A DNA stretch of 64,000 bases from Ciceribacter sp. L1K22 (GCF_017599385.1 NZ_JAGFPK010000001.1:1665399-1729398); one strand, 5' to 3'. Shown: positions 19,438 to 29,013, numbered from the stretch's first letter. Translations and numbers: made by a program. The notes: generated by a model from the sequence alone, not told the origin.

Positions 19438-19776
19438 ATGGCCGGGAAGACAGTGACGCGGGCAGATTTGGCGGAGTCCGTCTTTCGCAAGGTAGGATTG
19501 TCCCGCACCGAATCGGCGGAACTGGTTGAGACCGTCATCGACGAGATCTGCAACGCGATCGTGCGTGGAGAGACTGTAAAACTGTCCTCCTTCGCCACGT
19601 TTCAAGTCCGCAGCAAGAACGAGCGTATCGGCCGCAATCCCAAGACCGGCGAAGAGGTTCCGATTTCTCCGCGTCGCGTGATGACCTTCAAGGCGTCGAA
19701 CGTCTTGAAGCAGCGCATCCTGCGTGCCCATACGGCGCGAAAGGCCAAGCAGAAGCCACAATCCCCGACAAGTTGA
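19438..19776 (+). CDS. ihfA: Integration host factor subunit alpha
   Basis: IHF-alpha pairs with IHF-beta to bind and sharply bend specific DNA sites. The 112-residue protein has the DNABII fold: the helical N-terminus, the beta-arm signature [20 protein letters not shown] near residue 62, and a basic C-terminal extension ([11 protein letters not shown]). The specific IHF-alpha feature is [10 protein letters not shown] with KASNVLKQR after it. The ATG at 19438 follows GGCGGAGAGCA. It follows fabH by 112 bp. Confidence 0.95.
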   Translation: MAGKTVTRADLAESVFRKVGLSRTESAELVETVIDEICNAIVRGETVKLSSFATFQVRSKNERIGRNPKTGEEVPISPRRVMTFKASNVLKQRILRAHTARKAKQKPQSPTS

Positions 19777-19892
19777 GGGAAACCTCCTCTGAGTGTGATG
19801 CGTGACTTGAATTACCGCCGGTAAATCGTTGAAATGATGCCGTGAGTCGCAGGAGTGCGACCGTCTTTACTCGCATCATCGAGGTCAGCAGC

Positions 19893-20435
19893 GTGGACAA
19901 GAGCCCAGACGCGTTTAGGACCATCAGCGAGGTTGCTGACGACCTCGACCTGCCGCAGCACGTATTGCGCTTCTGGGAAACCCGCTTTCCCCAGATAAAG
20001 CCGCTCAAGCGTGGCGGTGGCCGCCGTTACTATCGGCCTGACGATGTCGAGCTGCTCAAGGGGATACGGCATCTGCTCTATGATCAAGGGTACACGATCA
20101 AGGGCGTACAGAAGCTTCTGAAGACCAATGGAAACAAGTTCGTGATGGCGATCGCCAGCGGCGACCTTGCGACTATGGAGGCGCTTGTCGCGGCAACGCC
20201 AGCTAAGGTCGACGAGCCGCGATTGGCGACGGGGCCTGAGGATGACCAGATTGTCGGTCGAGCGAAGGCAAAGGTCAGTGGACGTTTCTTTGGCTTCGGC
20301 AGCGGCAACAATGAGGATGACAGCTTCGTTGCGCCGCCGGCAGGCCAGGCCGTGGGTAGAGAAGACAGGGCACTGCTTCAGGAGGCCCTCTATGATCTTC
20401 TCGAGTGCAAACGTCTTCTCGATCAGGTGCGCTGA
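19893..20435 (+). CDS. MerR-family transcriptional regulator
   Basis: The protein starts with a MerR winged helix ([40 protein letters not shown], then [20 protein letters not shown]), followed by a long linker and a short C-terminal helix. No effector cysteines are visible. Members after ihfA are a fixed feature of Rhizobiales genomes, but I know of no established target. The start is uncertain: GTG at 19893 gives the usual rhizobial N-terminus ([10 protein letters not shown]), while GTG at 19842 would add 17 residues. Confidence 0.88.
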   Translation: MDKSPDAFRTISEVADDLDLPQHVLRFWETRFPQIKPLKRGGGRRYYRPDDVELLKGIRHLLYDQGYTIKGVQKLLKTNGNKFVMAIASGDLATMEALVAATPAKVDEPRLATGPEDDQIVGRAKAKVSGRFFGFGSGNNEDDSFVAPPAGQAVGREDRALLQEALYDLLECKRLLDQVR

Positions 20436-20567
20436 GACTTCAATCCAAAAACACGGTGTCAGACATCCAAACTCCGAAGCGACACCACCCGACCGCAAAG
20501 CGACGTCTAGGCGACCATTTTCGGAAGTAATTGCTTCACCGAGTTGACATGCCCCGCGGTCCCCGAG

Positions 20568-20894
20568 ATGTATCCGGTCGGCAAGTGGGGAGATGGTTTG
20601 TCTGTGAAAGTGAAATCGGAAGTTCTCGGCTTCGTGCAACGTGTTGCTGATGCCGGTGGGGAAATGTCTGTCACGGAAGACGGACTTGACCATGTCGTTA
20701 GAGATGCAGAAAAGCAGGGCTTTGTATTGATATCCGCCGATAGCGGAGGGTGGGGCGTAAGCGTTGGCGTCGCACTGACCAATGCCGGACGTCGACTGGT
20801 GGGGCTCCATGTCATAACGCCTGATATCGAGCGCCGTTCTTTTTGGGGAATGCTACCCGCGAGGCTGAGGCGTCTTCGGGCTCTAAGAAACTGA
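20568..20894 (+). CDS. Hypothetical protein
   Basis: The frame encodes about 108 residues with a protein-like middle (SEVLGFVQRVADAGGEMSVT, then GLDHVVRDAEKQGFVLIS) and a basic C-terminus (LPARLRRLRALRN). I recognise no domain. The heptad-like spacing and a beta-hairpin-like GWGVSVGVALTNAGRRLVGL resemble a small winged-helix unit, but this is a guess. No strong ribosome-binding site decides the start: TTG 20544, ATG 20568 and GTG 20604 are possible. It may be a genuine small gene between the MerR gene and tRNA-Pro. Confidence 0.5.
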   Translation: MYPVGKWGDGLSVKVKSEVLGFVQRVADAGGEMSVTEDGLDHVVRDAEKQGFVLISADSGGWGVSVGVALTNAGRRLVGLHVITPDIERRSFWGMLPARLRRLRALRN

Positions 20895-20993
20895 AAGCCC
20901 ACTAAGTTGAAAAAGCAAGTTTCAACGCGCATCGCACCTCGACGCGGTCCCCGGTGACTAAACTCATGTGTGACTGGAATATCAAGATTTTAA

Positions 20994-21070
<77 letters not shown>

Positions 21071-21237
21071 ACCTGCTCAAAGAGCACGATCCACTTAGTC
21101 TGTTGACCTTCGTGGCGCAAGCGCAAATTTTTCATTGTCCTCAAAAAGGGAAGCCCCAGCGACAGATTTCGTTCAGGCGGGAACGTCAGACCTTCTCCGC
21201 TCTACAGGCAGTGCGGCGTCCATCTCTCGTCAGTTGC

Positions 21238-21426
21238 TCACCATCGGAATTGCGGATCGCGCTTCGCATTCATTAGAAGCTCATGCTGCGTCGCGAAGTC
21301 GCCGAGCAGCACCTTCAGTCGCCGCTCCTCCTTTGAATCCAGCCTGTAGCGCTTGCAAAATTCCGAAACGCTGAAGATTTCCCTCAGCCCGGGCTTGCGA
21401 ATATCCTCATCATCGACGCGCTGCAT
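21238..21426 (-). CDS. Small hypothetical protein (62 residues)
   Basis: The ATG at 21426 is preceded by GGGAGGTGCTC, a good ribosome-binding site. The product is charged and probably helical (REIFSVSEFCKRYRLDSKEE, then RRLKVLLGDFATQHELLMNA) and has no membrane segment or signal. Proteins of this type occur as unnamed small ORFs in Rhizobiaceae to my knowledge. No function can be given. Confidence 0.7.
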   Translation of the reverse strand: MQRVDDEDIRKPGLREIFSVSEFCKRYRLDSKEERRLKVLLGDFATQHELLMNAKRDPQFRW

Positions 21427-21568
21427 GAGCACCTCCCACTTAACCCACTATGAACGACACTCCTTAAGAAAAGTTCCAGATTTCACCGGCTTGAACGCTT
21501 GGTTTGTCCGCTAGCGTACAGTGGTGCGACTGGCGGAGTTACAGGGGGAACCGCCAGTCGCCCAAGGC

Positions 21569-21784
21569 CTAGTTTTGGATCGTTTCGGCCTTGCTGTCGT
21601 CAGAGGTAGTGACGGGTGGGACCATCTGGTCCTGTGCGGCAGTGTGTGCCTCGGTTTGGACGCTTGCCGTGATGATTGTCTGGTCGACGTCGGCGGCAGC
21701 GGTAATGGGCGTGTGCCCCGCGCAGTCGGCCATGGCGGCCGATGCAGTCAGCCCGAGGGCTGCGGCGATTACGAGAACTTTCAT
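21569..21784 (-). CDS. Small secreted hypothetical protein (71 residues)
   Basis: A strong AAAGGAGAA site precedes the ATG at 21784. The first 19 residues form a classical signal peptide (MKVLVIAAALGLTASAAMA) leaving a mature peptide of about 52 residues that is rich in Thr, Ala, Asp and Gln with one cysteine. It is probably a periplasmic or secreted small protein of unknown role. A 10-pair inverted repeat (CGACTGGCGG at 21527-21536, CCGCCAGTCG at 21551-21560) lies just past its stop and may be its terminator. Confidence 0.72.
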   Translation of the reverse strand: MKVLVIAAALGLTASAAMADCAGHTPITAAADVDQTIITASVQTEAHTAAQDQMVPPVTTSDDSKAETIQN

Positions 21785-21985
21785 GCCATTCTCCTTTCGC
21801 GTTTATGCATGAACAGCCTAATGCCCGACTGCCTCCCTGACAAAATCACAAATTCCGGAGGGCCATGACTTTTGCCGCAAATAATCGGTTTGCCCGTCTT
21901 GCCTATGCTGCATTGCAGCATTACCTCCTGTCTCGTCGTCGGCACCGGTTACTCCCCGTGCGCGGCTAATCGGGATACCCAATCC

Positions 21986-23023
21986 ATGCGTTTCACCCTG
22001 CCGCGTTTCATTTCCTCCGTCCTTCGGAGCAACCGCCGCGCCATGCGTCGAACCGAGGATTGGCAGCGTCTGATCGGAAAGGCACTCACGCCGGATATCT
22101 CTGCGGTTCGGAAAAAAAGGAGCCCGCCGACCAAGCTCCTCGAGATCAGAACGTTCGGCCACAACCCTGGCAATCTCAACATGCTCGAATATGTGCCTCA
22201 GGCACTTCCTGCGGGGGCGCCGTTGGTGGTGGTGCTGCACGGCTGCCTGCAGACGGCGAAGAACTTTGATCGGGCGGCCGGCTGGACGCAGATGGCGAGA
22301 CAAGGCGGATTCGCAGTCCTTTATCCGGAGCAGAAAAAGGTCAACAATTCAAATTGTTGCTTTAATTGGTTCCGGCCAAGCGTTGCGAGCCGCGATCGGG
22401 GCGAGGTGGCGTCGATACGTCAGATGATCGAGAGCATGCAGCGTCGCCATAAGTTGTCGCTCGACCGTGTCTATGTCTTCGGGTTGTCGGCCGGCGGGGC
22501 GATGGCGGCTGCGGTCATGGCGGCCTATCCGGATATCGTTTCGGGCGGAGCAATTGTCGCGGGGCTGCCGTTCGGCGCGGCGCGCGATGCAATGGGTGCT
22601 CTGTCGGTCATGAGACAGGGGGCTAAGCGGGAACCTCGCGCCTGGGGCGATCTTGTTCGGCACAATGCTCCCGATGACGTGAAGCGCTGGCCGACCGTAT
22701 CGATCTGGCAGGGTCAGGATGACCAAGTTGTGTCTCCAGCGAACGCTGAAGCTCTGCTCGCGCAATGGTGTGACATTCATGGTCTCGGGGACGAGCCGAC
22801 CCAGAATGGCGTCATTGGTAACCGTCAGGTGCGTCGCTGGCTCGACGACAACGGCGAGACAGTGGTCGAACAGCACCTTATCGCCTCCATGGATCATGGA
22901 TTGCCCATTGCGGCAGCTAAGCTCAAGCGGCTGACCGAAAAGCGCTTCTATCTGGACGCCGGTGTGTGTGCGTCAACCGAAATGGCGCGGGCCTGGCGCC
23001 TTATTCCCCGAAAGAAAAGCTAG
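21986..23023 (+). CDS. Extracellular PHB depolymerase-like esterase
   Basis: The 345-residue alpha/beta hydrolase belongs to the PhaZ/LpqC-type esterase group (ester hydrolysis on polyhydroxybutyrate or phenolic esters). Visible elements are the oxyanion block VVVLHGCLQTAKNFDRAAGW, nucleophile Ser in GLSAGGAMA near residue 155, an Asp in WQGQDDQVV, and a His in MDHGLPI. The N-terminus (MRFTLPRFISSVLRSNRR) is basic and not a clear signal peptide, so location is uncertain. The ATG at 21986 is chosen because upstream codons look random. It converges on the glycosyltransferase gene with a 4-base overlap. Confidence 0.85.
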   Translation: MRFTLPRFISSVLRSNRRAMRRTEDWQRLIGKALTPDISAVRKKRSPPTKLLEIRTFGHNPGNLNMLEYVPQALPAGAPLVVVLHGCLQTAKNFDRAAGWTQMARQGGFAVLYPEQKKVNNSNCCFNWFRPSVASRDRGEVASIRQMIESMQRRHKLSLDRVYVFGLSAGGAMAAAVMAAYPDIVSGGAIVAGLPFGAARDAMGALSVMRQGAKREPRAWGDLVRHNAPDDVKRWPTVSIWQGQDDQVVSPANAEALLAQWCDIHGLGDEPTQNGVIGNRQVRRWLDDNGETVVEQHLIASMDHGLPIAAAKLKRLTEKRFYLDAGVCASTEMARAWRLIPRKKS

Positions 23024-24168
23024 TCCGCAACCAGCTCGCGATAGACCTGAAGCGTCCGTTCAACCATTGTCTCCAGGGTGAATTGATGACGCCGCGCGGC
23101 CGCTGCTGCCGCGAAAGCGGTCCGACGGTCCGGATTTACGGCGGTCAACATTGCGTCAACCAAAGCATCGGTACGATCTTCGTTGGGAATGAGAACACCG
23201 TTGACACCATCCGCCAGCACGACCGAACTCCCGCCCGTTTCCGTCAGGATCATGGGCAGACCCGAAGCGGCGGCTTCGAGCGCGACGTAGGACATTGCCT
23301 CGTAGCGGCTCGGCATGACGAGGATGTCGAAGGCCTGCATGGCCGTGCTGCCCGGTATGTCGTGGCGCAGGAGGAACCGATCGGAGAGACCGGCTCTGTC
23401 GATGGTTTCGCGCAGCATCGCCTCCATCTCTCCAAAGCCGATCATGGCGAGGTGAATATCAGGCGCCGCCGAGGCAGCCTTAACGAACGCATTCACCAAA
23501 CGCTCCGGTCCCTTCTGGGCGGAAAGCCGTCCGACAAATCCAAAGACCACCGCGTCTTCTGGAACGCCCATGGATCGCCTCAGGGCTAGACGATCCTCCC
23601 GCGGCGGCGTTAGCACGCCATTGATCACGACGCGCAACTTGTTCGCCGGAATGTCAAGCGTTACCGCATGATCGCGCTCGTCCTCCGAAACGCAGATGAT
23701 CCGGTCGGAGAAGTACCGTCCCAGAAAGCTTTCGATGGTGCCGAACAGCGTCCGGCCCTTGCGCCCAAGCGTCGGGTCCATGGTTCTAAGAGCGTGCGGC
23801 GTGTAAACGCGCGGAACATGCCGACCCGGCAGCCGCACCCGTGTCAGGGCACCGGCCTTGGAGCTGTGGCCGTGAATGAGGTCGAACGGGCCGAGCGTCT
23901 TGATAAGACGATGAAGGTCGAACCAGGCGGCTGCATCCCAGGGGCCGACGGCCCGCCGCATCGGCAGGGCTACGACATTCTCAAGCTCAAGAGCCGTCAA
24001 CTCCCTTACGAAACGATCCTCCGCGCGAACCGGAGAATAGACGGCGGTGACCTGATGGCCTCGATCCTTCAGCGCGCCGCAGAGATCGATGAAATGCCGT
24101 CCCGAACCGCCGCCGCTTGGTTCCAGAACCTGCAGCAGCCGCATCGGCCTATCGATCATAGCTGGCAT
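23020..24168 (-). CDS. Glycosyltransferase family 4 (last gene of envelope polysaccharide cluster)
   Basis: The product of about 382 residues is a GT-B glycosyltransferase: N-terminal acceptor domain (QVLEPSGGGSGRHFIDLCGA) and C-terminal nucleotide-sugar domain (FGFVGRLSAQKGPERLVNAF, and the EX7E-type region MPSRYEAMSYVALEAAASGL). The reaction adds a sugar to a lipid-linked intermediate on the cytoplasmic face; the sugar is unknown. The start is ambiguous (ATG at 24168, 24159 or 24144). All overlap or abut the upstream ligase-like gene, indicating an operon. Confidence 0.88.
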   Translation of the reverse strand: MPAMIDRPMRLLQVLEPSGGGSGRHFIDLCGALKDRGHQVTAVYSPVRAEDRFVRELTALELENVVALPMRRAVGPWDAAAWFDLHRLIKTLGPFDLIHGHSSKAGALTRVRLPGRHVPRVYTPHALRTMDPTLGRKGRTLFGTIESFLGRYFSDRIICVSEDERDHAVTLDIPANKLRVVINGVLTPPREDRLALRRSMGVPEDAVVFGFVGRLSAQKGPERLVNAFVKAASAAPDIHLAMIGFGEMEAMLRETIDRAGLSDRFLLRHDIPGSTAMQAFDILVMPSRYEAMSYVALEAAASGLPMILTETGGSSVVLADGVNGVLIPNEDRTDALVDAMLTAVNPDRRTAFAAAAAARRHQFTLETMVERTLQVYRELVAD

Positions 24169-25420
24169 GGTGATGTGTGCCCTGTTCGTCCCCCGACCGG
24201 CGGCGAAGGTGATTGTGCTCAAGCGCGATGCATCCCCAGATGATCCCGAGCAGCATGTAGAAATGCCGCCAGTGGTCCGTATCAATCACGTTGCCGATGG
24301 CCGTGTGGCCGACGATGACGATCCACGCGATCATCAGGTAGGGCTGCCATGGTCTGTTGCGCAGGAGATAGCGGAATCCTAGGGCGATGGTTGTAGCGAT
24401 CAGGCCGACATAGGTCACGAAGCCGAGCCAGCCATAGGTCGTCAGCGACTTCAGCCAGATATTGTGTTCGTCTTCCGGAAAGATCTGACTGAACACCATG
24501 GGCCCGATGCCGAGCGGCTTTTCCATCGACATCAGAAAGCCGATCCTATGACGGTCGAAGCGCCCGAGATGGCCACCGTCATACTCCTGCACCAGCTGGG
24601 TGCGGCTCAGGAACAGGTCGGCCACCTTGTCGAACTGGAGCGCGATCAGCATGGCGGTCACCATGAAGGCGATGGCGGCCAGTGACAGAATAAGGATTTT
24701 CAGCCGAAAAGCGCCCGTCCTTTCCTTGAGCAGGAGCACGAAGACCAGCATGACCGCGGAGAGAAGAAACAGGCCCCAGGCTGCGCGAGAGAAGGACAGG
24801 AAGATGCCGAGCGACAGGATCAACAGTCCGGCGATCCGCATCGGTGCTCCGGCAAGTTTTCCGGTCAGAAGCCCGTGCATCAGGTAGAGCGACGGTGCGA
24901 CGAGGAAGGGGCCGAAGACGTTGGGATCCTGGAACGCGCCCTTGGCGCGGTCGTAGAGTGTGAAGACATCAGAACCTGGGAAGGCGTGGAAATAGCCGAG
25001 AATGCCGAGCATGCCCGTGATAATGGCCGAGCCGACCCATGCCTGGAAGATCAGCTTCAGACGCTTGTGGCTGTCTTCGATGATGGCCGCATAGAAGACC
25101 GACGTCAGCGCCAAAAATGTTGAGACGGCAAGATACATCGGCCCGGTACCGAGATCGTCCATAACGGTCAGCGAGAGAAAGCCGCCAACATTGAAGACCA
25201 TGAGTGCTGCGAGCAGAGGGGCCACGGTTCGCGAAATCTTGAGCCCGAACAGGAACCAGAGGGCGATCTGGACGACCATCAATAGTTCGTAAGGAGCCGG
25301 TTCAGAAATGACGAAGCCGGAGAGAAACACGCCGAACGCGACAAGCGCCGAGCCGAGCAGGCCAAGCGCTGCCAGTTGCGGTCTCGCAACGACCGGCCCT
25401 CGTATGTCCACCGCGCTCAA
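24149..25420 (-). CDS. O-antigen ligase/polymerase-like (Wzy-type) membrane protein
   Basis: The 423-residue protein has about eleven membrane segments and a large periplasmic loop (residues 265-335: DRHRIGFLMSMEKPLGIGPM, DEHNIWLKSLTTYGWLGF) typical of the Wzy_C family, with the conserved His in the EHN motif. It should polymerise or transfer lipid-linked oligosaccharides in the periplasm. The only start that fits is TTG 25420, whose codon overlaps the TGA of the preceding glycosylphosphotransferase gene; a GTG at 25411 is the alternative. Its end overlaps the following glycosyltransferase gene. Confidence 0.87.
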   Translation of the reverse strand: MSAVDIRGPVVARPQLAALGLLGSALVAFGVFLSGFVISEPAPYELLMVVQIALWFLFGLKISRTVAPLLAALMVFNVGGFLSLTVMDDLGTGPMYLAVSTFLALTSVFYAAIIEDSHKRLKLIFQAWVGSAIITGMLGILGYFHAFPGSDVFTLYDRAKGAFQDPNVFGPFLVAPSLYLMHGLLTGKLAGAPMRIAGLLILSLGIFLSFSRAAWGLFLLSAVMLVFVLLLKERTGAFRLKILILSLAAIAFMVTAMLIALQFDKVADLFLSRTQLVQEYDGGHLGRFDRHRIGFLMSMEKPLGIGPMVFSQIFPEDEHNIWLKSLTTYGWLGFVTYVGLIATTIALGFRYLLRNRPWQPYLMIAWIVIVGHTAIGNVIDTDHWRHFYMLLGIIWGCIALEHNHLRRRSGDEQGTHHHASYDR

Positions 25421-26985
25421 TAGGCGTTCTCCGTGTTGAGCAGGCGGAACGGCGTCAGGAAAAGTATCTTGAGGTCGAACAGCAGGGACCAGTTCTCAAT
25501 GTAGTAGAGATCATAGGCCGTTCGGAACTTGATCTTCTCATCGTTGTCGATCTCGCCGCGCCAGCCATTGATTTGCGCCCAGCCTGTGACGCCGGGCTTT
25601 ACGCGATGACGGGCGAAGTAGCCTTCCACCACGTCCGAATAGGTTCGGTTGTGCGTTTGGGCATAGACCGCGTGTGGACGCGGGCCGACCAGCGAGAGAT
25701 CGCCGCGGAGAACGTTGAAGAGCTGCGGTAGCTCGTCGATGGAAGACTTGCGGATGAACCTGCCGACGGGCGTGACACGTGGATCGTTCTTCGTCACGGC
25801 ATTTCGTGCCGTGGGATCGCTCAATTCTGTATACATTGAGCGGAATTTCAGGACGTTGATGACCTCGTTATTGAAACCGTGCCGCTTCTGCACGAACAGG
25901 ATCGGTCCCTTGGAGGTCATTTTTACCGCAATAGCCGTCGCGACCATGATCGGCCACAGGAGGGCGAGTGCGACGACGCTGAAGAAGATGTCGAAGCCCC
26001 GTTTAGCGACGGAATCCCAATCCCGGATCGGCTTGTCCAGGATGTCCAGCATCGGCACGGCGCCGACGTGGGAATAGGAACGCGGACGAAACCGCAAGCC
26101 GTTGGAATGCGCGGCGAGGCGAATATCGACCGGCAGGATCCAGAGCATCTTCAAGAGTTGCAGAATGCGTCCTTCGGCGGTTAGGGGCAGCGAGATGATC
26201 AGCATGTCGACGTGGGCAAGGCGTGCGAACTCGACGAGTTCCGTCACGTTGCCCAGTTTCGGATAACCGGCGATGATCGCCGGCGATCGGTCACCGGTCC
26301 GGTCGTCGAAGATGCCGCAGATGCGGATGTCATTGTCTTCTTGCTGCTCGAGGGCACGGATCAGGTCCTTTGCCGGCTGTCCGCCGCCCACGATGACAGC
26401 GCGACGCTCCATGATGCCGTTACGGGCCCACCGCCGGATGGCGAATGCGACGAGAAGCCGCTCGGCAATCAGAAAGGCGGCGCCATAGCCGTACCAGAGC
26501 ATGAACCAATGCTGAAAATGCGGTGGTGTCGCATCCCCGAGAAAGAGGACGAGGCCGACAACGGCGCAGGCGAAGGTCCAGGAGGCGACGACCCGTGGAA
26601 GGAAATGCATGCGGGAACGAAGCGCCGGCAACTGATAGCAATCGCTCAACTGCATGGCGAGAACGGCGAGAAGCGCTCCGACGGTCGATACGCCAAATTG
26701 CACGATGTGATCGACCAAGGTGCCAGCCCCGATCCATGCATGCATCGCCATCCCGATGGCCAGAAGGCAGATCAATTCAAGAAGCCGGATCTGGCCGGTC
26801 ACGATGATGGGAGAGTAGCTAGCCTCTTTGAATTGCTTCGCGATCTGTCGTGCCAGCGGGTTGATTTCGCCGGGTTCACCTGAAGGCTTGGCGGTTGTGT
26901 CGCCGGGTTCGTAGAGCCGCGCTTGGACGACCTTCTTACGCAGGGCCTCGGCGTCGAATTCGTCGTGATTGGGAAGCTGGCTCAT
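25417..26985 (-). CDS. Polyprenyl-phosphate glycosylphosphotransferase (WbaP/UppE-like)
   Basis: This enzyme starts repeat-unit synthesis by moving a sugar-1-phosphate onto undecaprenyl phosphate. The 522-residue protein has four N-terminal membrane segments, a Rossmann-like CoA_binding_3 domain (VIVGGGQPAKDLIRALEQQ near residue 195), a fifth segment near residue 340, and the catalytic C-terminus. There KRGFDIFFSVVALALL, KFRSMYTE, RKSSIDELPQLFNVLRGDLS and VGPRP are all intact, so it should be active. In Agrobacterium a homologue (UppE) is needed for the unipolar polysaccharide. It is the priming enzyme of this cluster and overlaps the ligase-like gene. Confidence 0.92.
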   Translation of the reverse strand: MSQLPNHDEFDAEALRKKVVQARLYEPGDTTAKPSGEPGEINPLARQIAKQFKEASYSPIIVTGQIRLLELICLLAIGMAMHAWIGAGTLVDHIVQFGVSTVGALLAVLAMQLSDCYQLPALRSRMHFLPRVVASWTFACAVVGLVLFLGDATPPHFQHWFMLWYGYGAAFLIAERLLVAFAIRRWARNGIMERRAVIVGGGQPAKDLIRALEQQEDNDIRICGIFDDRTGDRSPAIIAGYPKLGNVTELVEFARLAHVDMLIISLPLTAEGRILQLLKMLWILPVDIRLAAHSNGLRFRPRSYSHVGAVPMLDILDKPIRDWDSVAKRGFDIFFSVVALALLWPIMVATAIAVKMTSKGPILFVQKRHGFNNEVINVLKFRSMYTELSDPTARNAVTKNDPRVTPVGRFIRKSSIDELPQLFNVLRGDLSLVGPRPHAVYAQTHNRTYSDVVEGYFARHRVKPGVTGWAQINGWRGEIDNDEKIKFRTAYDLYYIENWSLLFDLKILFLTPFRLLNTENAY

Positions 26986-27093
26986 TGCTAACGCACTCCT
27001 TCACCAATTTTGGTAGCATGAAGAGTCTAAGAAACGCTTATCTTCAAAGCCGGAATGGTCCCGATACGGGGCGCTTTGCTGAGGGCATAGGGA

Positions 27094-28236
27094 TCAGTCG
27101 GTCTTGAGCCTCGACCGATAGACCTCCATGACATCGGCCGCCATGGTGGAAGCCGAAAACCGGGCGCGGAAGGTCTTTGCGTCGGGCATGATGCTTCTTG
27201 CCCATTCTGGCGAAGTGAGTGCTTTGGCCATCACGCGTGAAAGCTCCTCCGAGCTGCCGGGTGCGACGAGGGCCTCACTATCTTCACCGAGCACTTCCGG
27301 AATCCCGCCGACCCTTGTGGCGATGACGACTTTTCCGGCTCCCAGCGCCTCCAGCACGATATAGGGCATGGCCTCTGCCCTGGACGGGACGACGACGATA
27401 TCGGATCGCGCGAAAGCGTCCCGAACGGGCATAGCCGGGAGCATGTCGATGCGAAGTCCAAGTCCCATCTGCGTCCGCATGCGTTCGTAGCGCTCCCGAT
27501 CCGGTCCATCGCCGATGATCAATGCGGAAAGGGGGTGTCCGACGGCACGCTCGGCGCGGGCAAAGGCATCGACGAAGACGTCCGGTCCCTTCAAGTCTCG
27601 AAGCATCCCGACGTAGAGGAAACTGGCACCGTCGGGGCCTGTCGGAACGGGCGAAAGATCCTGTTCGCCGATCCCGTTGTAGACGACCTGCGCCGGGCAG
27701 CGTGGATTTCCGATCTTGCTCTCGTAGACGCTTTGTTCGTAACCGCAGACAAACAGCAACTGATCCGTAAGCCGTTCCAGCCGCCTTTCGATGAAGAAAA
27801 CGGCGCGTCCCGAGAGCTTCGACGGGTCGAAATGCAGACTGCCTCCGTGAGGGGAATAAACGCGGGCGACGCGATACCTTTCGACCCGCAACACTGAGCC
27901 GATGGCGCGGGCCAGGACGCCACCCTTGGCGCCATGACCATGCAACACATCCGGCCGCAAACTTTTGATTGTCTTGTAGCTGTCCCAGACGGCCCGTACG
28001 TCGCGCACGCTGACAGACCGACGAATGGGCAGTCGGGTCAATCCGAGGGACAAATACGGTCTTATTTGCTCGAAGAGCCGCTCCTCGTGCTCTCCGCCCG
28101 TCGAGCTGTCGCACACAATTCCGACCTCGTGCCCGGCCTTACTGTGTTGCTCGGCGAGATCGCGGACGTGACGGAATATGCCGCCGACCGGTGAGCGAAA
28201 ACAGTGGATGATGCGCAAAGGCTGTTCGGATGACAT
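27094..28236 (-). CDS. Glycosyltransferase family 4
   Basis: The 380-residue GT-B enzyme shows the acceptor-domain start HCFRSPVGGIFRHVRDLAEQ and the donor-domain blocks LYVGMLRDLKGPDVFVDAF and VPSRAEAMPYIVLEALGAGK. It is related to the GT at 23020 but clearly distinct. The donor sugar is unknown. It begins 4 bp after the Wza-like gene on the same strand and ends 108 bp before the glycosylphosphotransferase gene, so one transcript may carry the whole minus-strand run. Confidence 0.9.
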   Translation of the reverse strand: MSSEQPLRIIHCFRSPVGGIFRHVRDLAEQHSKAGHEVGIVCDSSTGGEHEERLFEQIRPYLSLGLTRLPIRRSVSVRDVRAVWDSYKTIKSLRPDVLHGHGAKGGVLARAIGSVLRVERYRVARVYSPHGGSLHFDPSKLSGRAVFFIERRLERLTDQLLFVCGYEQSVYESKIGNPRCPAQVVYNGIGEQDLSPVPTGPDGASFLYVGMLRDLKGPDVFVDAFARAERAVGHPLSALIIGDGPDRERYERMRTQMGLGLRIDMLPAMPVRDAFARSDIVVVPSRAEAMPYIVLEALGAGKVVIATRVGGIPEVLGEDSEALVAPGSSEELSRVMAKALTSPEWARSIMPDAKTFRARFSASTMAADVMEVYRSRLKTD

Positions 28237-28240
28237 GATC

Positions 28241-28816
28241 TCAGAACAGCCGCTCGCGAATGTAGAGGGTATCTCCAGCGAGAAGGGGGTCGGTGACCGG
28301 AACAGTGCCGGTCAGGATTTCTCCGTTGATCCTGCGCGTCACATCGACGACGCGCTGGTTGGCGCGGGGCGAAAAGCCGCCGGCAACGGCGATTGCGTTA
28401 AGCACCGTCATTCCCGGGACATAGGCATACTGTCCAGGCTGCCCGACCTCTCCCATGACGAAGATGGAACGATAGCGATCGACTTCAATGCTCACGTCTG
28501 GATCGCGGAGATAACCCTGCTTGAGCTTCTGGGCGACGGCACCCTCGAGTTGCGTCAATGTGGCACCGCGAGCCGGAACCTGACCGATCAGCGGGAAGGC
28601 GATATAGCCCGCCTGATCCACCGTGTAGGTATTGCTGAGGCTTGGTTGTTCGAAGACGGTGACGCGCAGCCGGTCACCGCTGTCGAGCCGATACGGTTGG
28701 ATCGTGGCTTCGTGAAAGACTTTGGGCGCGGGCCTGTAGGTGGCGCACCCGGAAATCGTCGCCAGGGCCAAGGCGGCAATCGCCACAGCCATCCATCTCG
28801 TCGCCACCGCTTTCAT
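28241..28816 (-). CDS. Polysaccharide export lipoprotein, Wza/OPX family
   Basis: The 191-residue protein has a lipoprotein signal with lipobox ISGC (Cys24). A Poly_export domain follows (YRLDSGDRLRVTVFEQPSLS, then YTVDQAGYIAFPLIGQV), then one SLBB domain (IFVMGEVGQPGQYAYVPGMT). It lacks the long C-terminal region that forms the outer-membrane helix barrel in E. coli Wza, so a separate outer-membrane partner may be needed. It is the first gene of the minus-strand run and diverges from the Wzc-like gene. Confidence 0.92.
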   Translation of the reverse strand: MKAVATRWMAVAIAALALATISGCATYRPAPKVFHEATIQPYRLDSGDRLRVTVFEQPSLSNTYTVDQAGYIAFPLIGQVPARGATLTQLEGAVAQKLKQGYLRDPDVSIEVDRYRSIFVMGEVGQPGQYAYVPGMTVLNAIAVAGGFSPRANQRVVDVTRRINGEILTGTVPVTDPLLAGDTLYIRERLF

Positions 28817-28868
28817 GCGCCGTTGCGCTCCCAGGTCAATTCATTCGAACCCGCCCGTTATCCTCCGA

Positions 28869-28960
28869 TTAAGGTTAATGGGCGGTAAAGGCGCGGGCAT
28901 GTGACGTGCGTTTCAAGTGGGCTGCCGCCCATGATTGCGGACTAAGTTTGGATTAACCCT
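28869..28960. promoter_or_regulatory. Divergent promoter region of the polysaccharide cluster with TTAACC-type half-sites
   Basis: Between the divergent Wza-like and Wzc-like genes lie TTAAGGTTAA (28869-28878) and ATTAACCCTTGAGTTACC (from 28952). They resemble CtrA half-sites (TTAACC) but do not give the exact TTAA-N7-TTAA spacing. Regulation by CtrA is therefore only a suggestion. Confidence 0.3.
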
Positions 28961-29013
28961 TGAGTTACCATGTTCTTTTACGATCCGCGGATGTTTGTTG
29001 CGGGAGTGTGAGT

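Noticed and set aside
20507..20932. Minus-strand 141-codon frame opposite the hypothetical gene at 20568
   Set aside because: Composition is Ser/Pro/Arg-rich in the way of a shadow frame; the plus-strand frame is more protein-like.
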